Shown: piece after piece, positions 35,976 to 47,298 of the stretch
How positions within the stretch are numbered: position 1 is the stretch's first letter
Layout of the letters: each line of letters starts with the position of its first letter
Assembly (NCBI GenBank): GCA_003255025.1
Contig: QANY01008662.1
Coordinates: 1,299,763 to 1,363,762, forward strand
Length of the DNA stretch: 64,000 nucleotides
Source: Datisca glomerata
Taxonomy: Eukaryota; Streptophyta; Magnoliopsida; Cucurbitales; Datiscaceae
Reading direction: 5' to 3'
Made by a program: the position numbers and the translations under genes
Notes under the pieces: model-generated
Databases searched by the model: none
What the model was told of the DNA's origin: nothing
Seen by the model: the letters and a program-made list of their open reading frames with translations, nothing else

Positions 35976-36433
35976 TGAACTGCCGCCTCCTTCGCTGTCA
36001 CTCCAATCATTTCCAGCTAGCAACTCTCGCCATCTTCACCTTCCTCATATTTGCCTCTGCTTCCGCCAGTTCTATCACCCACTTACTCGGTAAGAAAATC
36101 TCTTAAACCACATCATCATCACTTCCTCATTCACTATTTCAACACTTAATTAATTTAAAAAATACCCATTTCTCATTTTGATTTCTTCGTTTAGGTGGTG
36201 AGCAGAGGAAAGTGACAGGTGGGTCATCGTCTTCAGAGCCATTAGAGCGAGTTTTAGCTCAAAAGAGACTAAGTGGACCGGGATCGTCCCCACCCACTTG
36301 CAGATCCAAGTGCGGAAGCTGCTTTCCCTGTAAACCGGTTCATGTAGCGGTTCAACCTGGTATGAGCACGCCATTGGAGTACTATCCAGAAGCTTGGCGA
36401 TGCAAATGTGGGAACAAGCTGTTTATGCCTTGA
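35966..36433 (+). CDS. EPFL4: EPIDERMAL PATTERNING FACTOR-like secreted peptide (EPFL4/5 type)
   Basis: Secreted cysteine-rich peptide of the EPF/EPFL family. EPFL4/5/6 act through ERECTA-family receptors in stem and inflorescence growth, usually made in the endodermis. Exons 35966-36089 and 36195-36433 join in phase (105-bp GT-AG intron), giving 120 residues. An N-terminal hydrophobic signal peptide (about residues 15-36, LATLAIFTFLIFASASA) is followed by a variable pro-region and the mature C-terminal domain. This runs from GSSPPTCRSKCGSCFPCKPV to EYYPEAWRCKCGNKLFMP, with the six conserved cysteines. The ending PLEYYPEAW...NKLFMP and the short loop match EPFL4/5 better than EPF1/2, STOMAGEN or EPFL6. 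The choice between EPFL4 and EPFL5 cannot be made here. Confidence 0.95.
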
Positions 36434-38539
36434 TGAAAATGAAAGCGACAAAACGGAGGTTTTTGTTATTGGATATTTGATGATTTTTCTTTTTTGCTAA
36501 AATTGTGAGCAGCGACAAATGAACGTTGGGAATGTAAGAATTTAAGTGAGATTATCGAGAGAGATCTTTCTCCCTGTCTCTCGATTTCCATAATGGGGCA
36601 TTGTTTTCTTCCATTTCCATATATTGATCGTTTTTATGAGACAAAATGGAGGAAAAGGGGTGTAAGTAATTATGATCAGAAGCTTTTTATGAAATGGAAA
36701 AGGATTTGAATTATTATTATTAAAAAAAATTGCATCTTTTTGGTAGTGTTCCTTTTCTTCAATAAACTTTCCCTGTAAGTAATAGTGTTGCTCTTTCAAT
36801 CCCCTGTTTCTGATTTTTTTTTGCTTACTTGAGACATGAGTCTTTTCATCCTTAGTATTACTTAATTAGTTTGGACAATCTCTCTCTCTCTCAAGAGAAG
36901 GGGGGGAAAGCAGAAATCTTTATGATGGAAGGGAGATCGGAAAGAGCAAGGAGGGAAATTGGTGAGAGGAAGCAAGCAGAGGAGTTTGTTTTTATTTATT
37001 TACATGCTTGAGAATATAATTTTTTTCTAAAAAAAGGTGCATGTAACTTATCTGTGATTAAAATGAAATTAAATTAAGTGAATGTGAGAAGTAATTTATT
37101 CTATAAAAAATAGTTCTGCCAAAGTGAAAGATGAACCAAATGTGGATCGCCATTATTGATTAGAGTACCATACCTTGGGAACCATCAAGGGGGAGCATGA
37201 AAGTGGAACAAACATGGGAAGCTGATTTTGTTTCTTTTCATTGTTCTTAGCAAAATCTCAGTTTGTCATTATGTTTTAAACAATTTAATTAATAATTATT
37301 ATTATTTTAAAAACTCAAATTTAATGAGTGTCTGTCACAAAAGAATTAACAATTTTGAACATAAAATTTACCAAAAAGAAATATGGGTCATTGAAATGTT
37401 TCCCAAAATTACTCCTTTTGACTACAAAGTAGTCTCTTGGAAATGACCTCCTTGTGCAAAGTGTCAGGCTTTAGCGAAAATTTCTCCTTGGGCAAGTGAG
37501 TCAACTTTTCTGCTGTCTTGCATGAGAGTTTTTTATTTCATGCTTTTCTTTGTTTTAGGGTTTTGAGCTTCTTTTATAAGATCTTGACATGGATTTATTT
37601 CTTATCCAAGCATGGAGGCTGGACAGTCCTAGGGCTGTCAATGGGGCGGGGCGGCCTCACATCCTCGTCCCTAATTCTATATGTTAATTTCATCTCAGTC
37701 ACATTTCTCATTTATTGAGATACTGGTTGAGATAATGAATCAACATAGAATCAGGTTATCATGAGTTTCGGATCGAACTTATCAGATCTAGTCTGAGACA
37801 ATGACACACACAAAAATGATGATAATAGATGTAAAGATGACGATAATAGATAAAATATTTAGTATAGTAAGGGATTAAAAAGATAATAGATAAAATATTT
37901 AGTATAGTAAGGGATTAAAAAGATAATAGATAAAATATTTAGTCTAGTAAGGGATTAAAAAAATAATATCAATGTTGACTTTGTGACGTAGAGTTATACT
38001 TTCAATATAATATAAAATGATCTAAAAATATATAAAAATAAATGGGGTGATGACTATTATATACATCCTCACCCCATACCCTCCATGTTTATTTACAATT
38101 ACCTCATATCCGTTCTATCACCAATTTATTCACCAAAACTCCAACCTATTGGAGGCGTATACTCGCAGGTTCGAGAATCCATAAAAAAATGGATTAGCTT
38201 GATTTCACCATCAATCAATTTGTTTTTATATTATACAGATATCTATTCTAATTTTAAAATTTTGTACGATTATACGAATACCTATTTAAATTTCGTTTTA
38301 CTATGAATAAGTGAACTTAATTTCCCCCTAAATATCATTGTTAAAAGGGTATTTTCATACGTATCTCGGAAGAACATCACATTTAAAAGGCTCACCAAAA
38401 CAAAATGAGGCAGGCCTTGATGGACCAAATCACATAAGACCAGCAGTTTAGAAAAATCGGAGCTGTGGACTTGAAATATACTGTCCGGAGTTGGAAAAAA
38501 CAAAGGCTCTTTACTTGTCGTAATATAACATGCATAATC
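36434..38539. other. EPFL 3' flank and gene-free DNA
   Basis: The first few hundred bases are probably the EPFL 3' UTR. No further gene is seen. At 37631 the sequence GGGCTGTCAATGGGGCGG is typical of dispersed plant repeats of unknown class. A 40-bp tandem repeat is listed separately. Confidence 0.55.
37842..37961. repeat. 40-bp tandem repeat, three units
   Basis: Units at 37842, 37882 and 37922 each begin GATAATAGATAAAATATT. The third has one T/C change and an extra A near its end. Confidence 0.88.
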
Positions 38540-39020
38540 TCACGAACCTAGGTCAGTGTGCTCGGGGAGAAACAATCCCACTATGATGTCAAAGCAAAGG
38601 ATGTCACGTGGACCTGAGAGAGTGGATATACGGTGGTGATAGGTCACTCATCAATTCATGCGCCCAACAACTACATCCATGGTGTTGGTCAGCTCAAGAC
38701 AGTTTACATCAAATGCACCTGCATTTAATGTTTTGTCATTCTTTTCAAGTGCTCTCCAATCACTCACAATGGTATTGACTAGAGGCAAAAGAGCACGGGC
38801 GATTACTCTTAAGGCTAGCTAAGGTTGAAAGTTCTCTCCAACCTTAATGTACTTAACTATGTCCAATTCTCTCATTGTTACTAACTTAGAGTTTCGAGGC
38901 TCTTTAGCTGAGGAAAGCTTTCACTAGTTTTATCTCGCCTGAGAGATCTTCGCTCTCGTTTGTGTAGAAGCTTAACTCACCAGCATGATGCACGACTCAG
39001 ATTTTAGCAACAACAATCAT
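38540..39020. mobile_element. possible gypsy LTR remnant
   Basis: Moderately GC-rich island in AT-rich DNA with text such as TACTAACTTAGAGTTTCGAGG, in the style of the U5 regions of plant gypsy LTRs. No partner copy is in the window, so this is a weak call. Confidence 0.3.
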
Positions 39021-40297
39021 GTATTCGCTTAAATTTTTTACAATTTTATTGGAATGAACTAATGTGTTCCTCATAAAAAAATTTCATCATAATATGCATT
39101 GATTAATTATACAAACATGTGTGTTAATGTCAGAGAATTAGTTACATAGAAAATTTGTACAATTGGGCACTTCATTAGAAAGAGAACGATAGTTTCAAAA
39201 AAAAATAGGAAGGATAAAGAAAAAGGTACATAAATTGCAGTACACACACGAGTGGACGACTCAATTTACAATGTGAGAGAGAACCTTTATGTTTGTCAAT
39301 GACAGTGTTGTTTATATATTGAATTGGGTAAAAGAAAGGAACACTGTAAAAAAAAAAGCCGATATACCAGGCACTCCATTGGAAGGGTCCCGCTGTTGGC
39401 AAAACAATGAAGAAAAGAAACCCATCTGACTTCATTTTTTTAAAGGTAAAATATGCTTTTACGCCTTACCATTGGAGAAGGTAAATTTTAAATTTAATCA
39501 TTCATGTTAAAAAATAATAAAGGAGACTCTACAATTTAATTATTATTTTATATTAGACATTTTGTTATTATTTCATAAACAGACACACACAGTCTGTTCA
39601 CGTCTCCCATTGCTGATAATTAAATGTATTAGTTGCCATAAGTGACACCTACAATTAGGTCCTTTAATTGTTATGTTAATTATAAGATATATTGGTTATG
39701 TATTTATGTTAAAAGACCATTAACTAACTTCATAAACACAATAAATATTCTGAAAAAATAAACAAAATAAATGTTACCAAGTTCCCTCTTGAAATGAAAT
39801 TAGACAATATTCTCAAAATGACATTTGGTGAGAGTGAGTAATGACACATTTGAACTGTCAATATTCAATTTTATATATACTAGTATATTTACACGTGCTT
39901 TATACGTGTTAGACAAAAAAATAATGTTTAACTACTTGATTAAATATTTATATTTGATTTGACATATAATCTATAAATAATTGGATAACTTAATAAGTAT
40001 AGTGCTATATTATTTAAAGGTAAATAGTATAATCATATAATCAAAATATGATTTTTAGTTTGATTTTTCTTTCGTTAATATTATTACTTAAATAAAAATA
40101 GAGAAAGAAATAAAAGAGATAATAGTTACCTTTGTAATGACATAGGCGAGCTCACATGTTTCTCCGTTGCATAATCTACTCATTAAAATACTTGTCTTCC
40201 CTTTAAATCAAGGTAGTCACGATAAGTTAATATTAACATGAATAACATGAATCTATTAGAATCGATACAATATATAATTACAAATAAGAAATATGAG

Positions 40298-40301
<4 letters not shown>

Positions 40302-40330
<29 letters not shown>
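40302..40330. repeat. (TA)n microsatellite
   Basis: About 29 bp of alternating TA. Confidence 0.85.
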
Positions 40331-40333
<3 letters not shown>

Positions 40334-41298
40334 TAAATAACAATCAAGTGCACTAAAAAATAAATATAACCTTAAAGCTTGTAACATCTAAGTTCATACA
40401 TAGCCTACATATATAACTATACCCTTTAAGTCATCCAAGTATTTCCATCTTCATGTCTTTCCATCTTTTATAATATTTGTCGCATTATTGATTGAATAAT
40501 ATTAATTTAATAAAATTTAAATATAATTTAATGGTCTATTAATTAATTATCGAATTGATTAGTTATACAATATGTTTATTAATTTTTTTAAAAATATATA
40601 ACTAATAATTACCAATTACCGTGATGAGAATTGATGATTAACGACGCATAGCTTAAGAAAAAGTTTACATATCAAACCTTATATATATATATAAGGTATC
40701 GATTTTAAAAAAAAAAATTGAAAGAAAATTTGTTTTCTTGTTAGAGTGAGACAGCTTGACAATGAAGATGTGAAGGGTGGGCCAAGGCCAATGGCGGACT
40801 CCTAAATGAGGTCTACTCAGTCTACCTCTTCCACCACCATACCTTAACCTTACAATTACCTAACACTTGAGGAACTCTGAAATGGGAACAAAGGAAAAAT
40901 GAAAGAAAGAAAGAAAGATGGATGGGTGATTATTTTATTTTATTTTTCTGAAATAATGTTTGATTTGACAGAGTTGTTGGCATTGCCAGTGAATTAGGTG
41001 CTATAGATTTACAACTCATATATCCATGTCCGTTATTCTTTTTTATAAAAACCCATAATCCTCCTGTCAATCTTTCATCTTCTGAAAGCATATATTGCCT
41101 TGCATTTGCTTGCAATCGATATGACAAAAAAACACATACAAAAGCAATGATTCGAAATTTCAAATCAGCTAAAATCTGACTGACTTCGTCTCCTGTGAAA
41201 GAGATTGGGTTGTTCTTAAAACTGGCATCTAATTAACAGGCAGCTGTCTTCTGGGTCAGAGAGTCTGGAAGATCAGATCTCAACAGTCGTCAAAATGT

Positions 41299-41335
41299 GG
41301 CCTTTAAGCCCATAATTATAGTGGGCTTAAAGGCC
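41299..41335. repeat. perfect 14-bp inverted repeat
   Basis: GGCCTTTAAGCCCA (41299-41312) and its exact reverse complement (41322-41335) are separated by 9 nt. It lies about 175 bp past the RPC9 stop codon, so it could fold in the 3' UTR or act in 3'-end formation. Confidence 0.8.
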
Positions 41336-41510
41336 GAAATGGAAGATCGGGATTAAAAATTAGAATGATACTAGGTTTTACTGATAATCACAAAATACAA
41401 AAGTTTCCAATGAATTCCTCAACTATATGTTAGCTAATTGAATTTTTGTAATCTAAAATGCTCCAAAGATGAAACAATTTAGCATAAAATAAAATTTGGT
41501 TGATGCTATT

Positions 41511-43212
41511 TTACTTGGGTTCCAAATCACTAGATATCAAAGATCTCAACTTGTCTCCATGGCATCTCTCTTCTTCAACTGGCTCCGAATTTGCAGCTTC
41601 AGTGCCCTCATAGTTTTCTGGTTCAGGTGCTGCTTCAGTTTGAGGTGGAGGCAACACTTCTTCCACCATCTCTACTAGCTCTTGAATCCCATCATCTCCT
41701 ATTCGGACATCACATTCCTCGATTATCTGTAATGAATAAATTTGTTTACTTTACAGCATTTCTCTACTACATATAATTAGTTGTCATTGAAATTATAGTT
41801 CCAGAACACAAAGCGCTCTCACAGACTATGATTGTTACAGTTGCATCTGTCGAACTTTCTAACCATCCAGGGTAAATTAAGCTCTCGTTTAATGTAAAAA
41901 TATCTATTACAAAAAGGCCAAACAAATCATAATTCAGCATTCCAGCTTATTCAGAAACAAGAAATAGACTTTTCTAGTTGAGGATAAGAATGATGCAGGT
42001 CAATTCACCAAGTAACATATGCTACTGGATAAGAGTAACAAGAACATGAAACTCAGTTATCTGGCGTAGATTACTATTACTTCACCGAAAGAGAAAGAGA
42101 AGAAATGCAAGAGTTGGAACATTGACAGCGACAACATATAGGCTTAGATATGTATTTGTATTAAAAATTAAGAAAAGTATCATATGAATCTGACAAGGCT
42201 GCCAAAGACAACCCTCATGGAATTGGAAGTATGAATAAAGGTTGTTTAACTTCTATATGTAGAAGTTCCTCCTAGTACATGCTAGACATTTAAAATTCAA
42301 CTTAAAGAGCTATTAACAAGTAAACAAAAGCAAGTTTCCTACTAATTTCTATATCCACCGCTTAGAAGGCGATTTATCAGGTTGAAGGCTCGGCAATCTC
42401 ACATTATTAAGGAAACTTATAAGAAAACAGTACCAGAATTGAATCTAAGCTACAGCCACAAAGAAGCTCCCATTATCTATTTAAGAATGTAAATTTTGGC
42501 GGGCCACAACATATGCAAAGAGAAAACAACAAAAAACAAAGCTATAAGATTCTACTTGTCTGATCTAAATTTCCCCTATGAAAGAAAATATTTTGTTTCA
42601 GCCCATGGATTAATGTACTAAAAAGTAAACACAGACCACCCACAGTTTAACATGAAACATGAAGATATATAGACATGTAATGCAAAGAACGTGGCTAAAA
42701 GTAAAAGCAAAAAACTTGAAAGTGAAACATAGAGCAAGTGCTGCAAATGAAAAATACCGGGAAAATTTCAACAGCCTTAGTAGGCCTTAGGTTAATGATA
42801 TTTAAAACTTCGGCCTTTGCCAGGTCAAACTTTTTACATTTCTTCAAGAACTCATCAATGTTCGCTCTGGTTTGGTTACAAGCAGCAGTCTGAACCAAAT
42901 AATCATAAACCTGAGGAGCAAAAAGAAAAAAAAATTATTAACAAAAGTTTTCATGTTGCCAAGTCTGGTATTGACAGAAAGCCAATGACTAACCTTGTAT
43001 TCGCTTGGTGCTACTTTGGCGAGAACCCTAGTTGAATCCTTGGCAGCCCCTTTAGAATTGAGAAAACTAAGCACTTCAAAATTAGTAAGCGGGCCTGCAT
43101 TGGCCTTTAATCTGCATATCATTGCCAAATAAATTTTGTATTAGAGAAGTATAAATTATCCTCAATTGGTAATTTGATCTACTAGATGAGTCTTACTAAC
43201 ATACATCTTCAT
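41511..43212 (-). CDS. RPC9: RNA polymerase III subunit RPC9 (Rpb4/CRCP family), 4 coding exons
   Basis: Small subunit of the Pol III stalk (partner of RPC8) used in initiation at tRNA, 5S and other Pol III genes. Minus-strand coding exons: 43205-43212, 42994-43111, 42758-42910 and 41511-41726; phases agree and give 164 residues. The protein starts MKILKANAGPLTNFEVL and continues RVLAKVAPSEYKVYDYL, then NQTRANIDEFLKKC and AKAEVLNIINLRPTKAVEI, the conserved HRDC-like Rpb4 fold, ending in an acidic Glu/Pro-rich tail. The first coding exon is 8 nt (ATGAAGAT). It was chosen because family members begin MKIL and only this exon restores that start; the ATG at 43128 lies in what looks like intron. 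A 5' UTR intron with its donor at 43860 (CCAG|GTACGT) is likely. Confidence 0.93.
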
Positions 43213-44049
43213 CCCAGGAAAACCAGAGGCTTATGTGCCGTCCGCAGCTAGGGAGTATAATTACGTACAGCTCTTCTCAAAAGCAAAATTTCTGACTTTC
43301 TAATTCCCTACGGCAAAGGAGTTGCGGAGAATGTGCCACTTGGACTATAACACCGGATTATTATGATATTTAGTTTCAGGATTGAGTTCCCTGCAAAACT
43401 GATCGGAGAGAGAGACCGTCAGGAGGAAGATAGGGATATGAAGAGAGACTCTCTGACAAAGAGGGGTAGCCGGATGTGGAGGGATGCCGGAGTGTGATCG
43501 ACGATGAGTGAGGAATTGCCGATGTTCAAAAAGGAACTACAGACATCAACTCTGAGGCAAGTAAAGTGGCAAAAGAGCAAATAAGCTCTAATTGCTTGTT
43601 TAGATAACTCAGCAAAAAGAAACCCAGGATTACTTTTCTCTTGCTAAAAACAACCTAATCCCTAACGTAAACAACGAAAACGAAGAAATCCAATTTCGAT
43701 TTGAACAAATCCCTGTTTGATAAACAAAATATTAAACTAATCTCAAACGAAAAACAATCTATTCCCAAACAAACACTAACCTAACAGCCACACAACGAAG
43801 GAAAGCAAAAAAAAAAAAAAAGCAGAGGCAGCTTAATCGGCGGAGAGGTCGCTGACGTACCTGGCCAACAGAGAATGAGGATGAAGAGCTTCACAAAAAC
43901 CAGTAACGAATTTCCCACAGTATCAGCTAGAGAGAAAAGAGCGAGTCAGAGAGGGAGAGAAGAAGATTCATCGCAGCTTTGAATCGTGTGAGAAAGATAG
44001 GACGAAGAAAATTTATTTCTAACTCAAAAGAAAGAGGAACAGGCCGTAA
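43213..44049 (-). promoter_or_regulatory. RPC9 5' UTR, probable leader intron and promoter
   Basis: A good donor at 43860 and candidate acceptors near 43260-43280 suggest a leader exon at about 43861-43990 and a leader intron. The promoter would lie at about 43990-44050, directly against the pararetrovirus insertion. Confidence 0.5.
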
Positions 44050-44052
44050 TCG

Positions 44053-44200
44053 GGGAGCTGCGGCTGTCGAGATCGTCTGAATAGTCTTAAAATGGGTAAA
44101 GCATTTTGAACAAATTATTATAGCAGGAGGTTTTGGGATAAGTCATGGGAGATGAGATATATCTAAGAGTTTGATTGTTCATGGGATAGGAAGGTCATGA
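44053..44200 (-). repeat. EPRV direct repeat, copy 1
   Basis: Pairs with 44810-44960 in the same orientation: GGGAGCTGCGGCTGTCGA, then TTTTGAACAAATTATTATAG and GGAGGTTTTGGGATAAG. Read on the minus strand it looks like capsid-region coding sequence. It starts at the junction with RPC9 leader DNA. Confidence 0.85.
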
Positions 44201-44499
44201 TACTAAGATGAGTATTCAGTTATATGATTATCAGTTGATCACATACTTTCAATATCTAGGTAAAACTCAATCATCCTCTTAGGGAGCCGCTGTTAGGATT
44301 CTATGAAAATATTCATCAAACTAAAATAACTCAGAGTAGTATAGTAGAGTATCTTTCTTTTCTGATACACAGGATCTCTCTGTTAAGGGCAAGTGTAGAG
44401 CATACTTGAATCTTGGCAACTAGAAGTAAACTATTATAAGAGCAAGGTAGCAAGGAGAAGAAGAAGAACTTAGAAAGTCATGAGAGGAAAAAACACTCG

Positions 44500-44570
44500 T
44501 CTATTTTTATTCTGAAAACTTTTTCCTTACAATAAAAGGAAAACCCTCCTTATATAGAGATGAAGGGAGA
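44500..44570 (-). promoter_or_regulatory. EPRV promoter-like TATA box and poly(A) signal
   Basis: The minus strand carries TCTATATAAGG (44548-44558), matching the caulimovirid 35S-type TATA box, and downstream AATAAA (44506-44511). Promoter followed by a poly(A) signal is the caulimovirid arrangement for terminally redundant RNA, but the spacing here (about 37 nt) is shorter than usual. It points toward RPC9, whose coding start is about 1.3 kb downstream on the same strand. Confidence 0.5.
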
Positions 44571-44809
44571 AAACAGACAACTAGCAGCTACAGACCTAAA
44601 CAGACAAAAGTAACGATTATTACCAAAACTAAAAATTAAAAGTTTACTTTCAAATAGTCTAAAGTAACGATTATTACAAAAGACAAAAACTAAAAATGTG
44701 ATAGCAAAGATAAAACTAGAATTATTACAACACGACAAAGATTAGTGAGAGACAGGTGGCAGAACTACCAATTGCTTTTGGAAATAGGCTCATGATCAGA
44801 GCCTAGGTT

Positions 44810-44960
44810 GGGGGAGCTGCGGCTGTCGACCGAGATTCTCTGAGTTGTCATAAAATGGGGTAAGACATTTTGAACAAATTATTATAGTTGGAGGTTTTGG
44901 GATAAGGCATGGGAGATGAGAGATACCTAGGAGTTTGACTGCTCATAGGATAGGAAGGAT
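44810..44960 (-). repeat. EPRV direct repeat, copy 2
   Basis: Partner of 44053-44200; the two flank the EPRV promoter-like segment. Confidence 0.85.
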
Positions 44961-45144
44961 ATGGATCATAAAAAGTTTGAGATTTCTCCTTAGTCATATA
45001 TGCCTCTATCCTGTAGAGATTTTATTGAATCTGGGAAAGTTCTTTCTCCTTTTTTCAAAATTCTATGCCTATATAACCTTTTTCGACTAGTTGTTTTAAT
45101 TCAGTATCTAAGTGTAGAGCTTTTAAAGCTAGTATATCTCGAAG

Positions 45145-46053
45145 CTACTGAATTTGGTTAGAGACCTGCCCGACTTGAGTGGAGAGGGTGTCAGATTGCA
45201 GATGTAGCTGATCTAGTTTAGCATCAAGCTTTGTGAGAGTCCGATTTTGACACACAACATTTTTAGACTGCCAATTAAGCACCTCTTCAGCTGTAGGGAG
45301 AGACCTAGGTTCTCCTGTAAGCGTGATCTCAATAGGAATGGAGAAAGTTCTGGTAGATACTTTCGTAGTCGGATTGGTGCGTCTGGTCAAATGTGGAAAA
45401 TCATGTTCGTATGATTCCATCATGGCAAGGTAGGGGATGGTACTAGGAACAGAATGGACTAGAAGTACCGATATGGGTTGCATGGATTCTATATGGCCAG
45501 TTTCTTAGAGCAATTCATATAGAGAAAGTTGCTGAGAAGATACTGATGGCTAAGGGCAGACCCAGTGAGTGGCAGTGCTAGAAGAACCATCTTGATCATT
45601 ATCGTCATAGTGATGATGGGATTCCTGGGAGCGACAAGACAACTTGTTGGGCTTCTTGCGGGTTGGAGGAGCCCTTTGATGCCACGAGTCATCATCAGTA
45701 TCTGCTTCATACAAAATAGGCTCATCACAGTCGCAATCAGGATCGCATCTGTCTGAGGAAACATTCCAGATGAAATGTCCATTTACATGGGACACATAAT
45801 AGGGTTGAGCCGCATGATCAATCCAGGCTATGGGAGGACAGCTTCGCGTGGGCGTGTAAGCATGAGTGATAGTTAAAATACTTTCAGAAAACACAGGTCT
45901 GGAAGAAGAAGGCTCTGCTGTGCCAGGTCTGGCAAAGATGGTCTTAATGGTCCCGTCGGGGAGACGGTGCACCTGAGGAGGGGCAGAAGTATGAACATCG
46001 CGATGGATGACATGAAATTGGCATTCATAGTTATTGATCCATTCGAGAGGCAT
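45145..46053 (-). pseudogene. EPRV capsid-region N-terminal segment
   Basis: Follows the movement-protein segment on the minus strand. The frame 45550-46053 is rich in Pro, Asp and Ser with no recognisable domain. 45145-45483 ends in a heptad-like stretch (LDAKLDQLHLQSD), suggesting a coiled coil, as in the capsid-proximal part of caulimovirid polyproteins. Frameshifts separate the pieces. Position rather than motif supports the assignment. Confidence 0.5.
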
Positions 46054-46092
46054 CAGTTGCGTGAATTCAGCTTTAGAGATATATCGAGGGAT

Positions 46093-46602
46093 CTAGATGA
46101 TAGAATTATCATATGCCCGGTCAGAGACAACAAAAATGACATCTTGAGTAGAATTGGGAAAATGGAGATCAAACGAGTGATTTTGGAGGCGAAAAATGAT
46201 ATGATGATACATGGTGGCCATGATGGCTCTGGAGTCTTGTTCTACGCCCACAATCTGGACTTGAACTTTCAATCTCTGAGACAGAGTCGGGGCTGAAAGT
46301 TTAATATTAAAGTCTGGGGCAATGGTGAGAATGACAGCGCCATTACCGAGGGTGGTGAGAATGGAGCCAATCAACGCATTACTGTAGGATGTGAAGGTGG
46401 TGTCTAGGAGAGAAACCCGAGTAGTAGCGACAATCTTTTTTATACCAAGGAGGGTCAAGGCAAGACGGACAGTACCAACATGGAGGTGTGTGTAGCCTTG
46501 TGTCTGCCAACCATTAAATAACTCTTGAGGGATCTCAAGAGTGACATATTGTTCTGCGATGGTGGCTTGGAGACCACAGTGGTCTAATTTTGTGGCTTGC
46601 AC
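46093..46602 (-). pseudogene. EPRV movement protein segment, copy 1
   Basis: A 30K-superfamily movement-protein core, which in plant viruses mediates cell-to-cell spread through plasmodesmata. VSLLDTTFTSYSNALIG and the LSQRLKVQVQI and NHSFDLHFP blocks are the recognisable features. A second copy, more complete at its start, is at 52338-53105. Its upstream end is cut at about 46620, where plus-strand capsid sequence begins head-to-head. Confidence 0.8.
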
Positions 46603-46642
46603 AATTCCTTCACATGAGGTCTGTGAGTAGATATCAAACTAT

Positions 46643-47298
46643 GTGAACAACAAAAATTTTTTAAGGGGATGCTCAAAGGGGAATCCAAACTTCAATCAGC
46701 ATGTACCTAATCCTATCTCAAGCTCAAATGCCATGCCCAAAAGGATTGTTCATGTTCCAAGGATCATAGACGGCACAAACGGGAAAATACCCACCGTTTT
46801 CCATCTCGTAAAAAGGGTTTCCGGCGTCACTCTCGTACCAAGCCTTTTCTTCGGTATTTTAAGAAAAGACATCATTCCTCCCGCAAGTCAGATAAATGCT
46901 ACATCTGTGGTCAAAAAAGATATTTTGCAAAAAGTTGTCCTCATAAAACCAAAAGAGATATTCAGATGCTGCAACATCTACAAATAGCGCTTCTCCTCCG
47001 AGACGATGAAGATATTGAATCTACTGTTGAAGAACAAGCTAACCACAATGAGGACACTCAATATGTCTTACCATACTTCTCCGACGCGGCCAACTATTCA
47101 TCTGAGTTCACCACTTCCTCAGACTCTGACACATCGGATGATGCTACTCACATCCTTTGCTTGGGATCTCTTGGGGTCTTACATGACCATCCCAAAGAGA
47201 AGGTCGTGTCCATCAAACCACATATTGAAATCAGGCTTCTTGCAGACAAATTTGCCAAAGCTGTTCCAGCCATTGGGTTTTTAGATACTGACTTTTGA
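46643..47298 (+). pseudogene. EPRV capsid end, zinc knuckle and protease start
   Basis: Basic Arg/His-rich capsid sequence leads to CYICGQKRYFAKSC at 46897-46938. This is the C-x2-C-x4-H-x4-C position of the nucleic-acid-binding knuckle, but Tyr replaces the His, so zinc binding should be lost. An acidic linker follows, and the frame ends after GFLDTD at about 47290, where the aspartic protease active site (D-T-G) is expected. A shift in frame separates the parts. Confidence 0.75.

Larger units (their letters stand above)
39021..41510. other. gene-free DNA downstream of RPC9
   Basis: AT-rich; no gene supported. Contains a (TA)n run at about 40302-40330, GAAA repeats near 40903-40918 and the hairpin at 41299-41335. 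The part next to 41511 is likely the RPC9 3' UTR. Confidence 0.55.

Noticed and set aside
40930..41163. Minus-strand frame looking like a 77-residue secreted peptide with a signal sequence
   Set aside because: The frame begins with TTG, not ATG; the only ATGs are internal, and no family motif is seen. Probably a chance frame downstream of RPC9.
43111..43128. ATG at 43128 as the RPC9 start
   Set aside because: It lies in sequence directly before a good acceptor (GATATGCAG) and gives a start unlike the family's MKIL; the 8-nt exon at 43205-43212 fits better.
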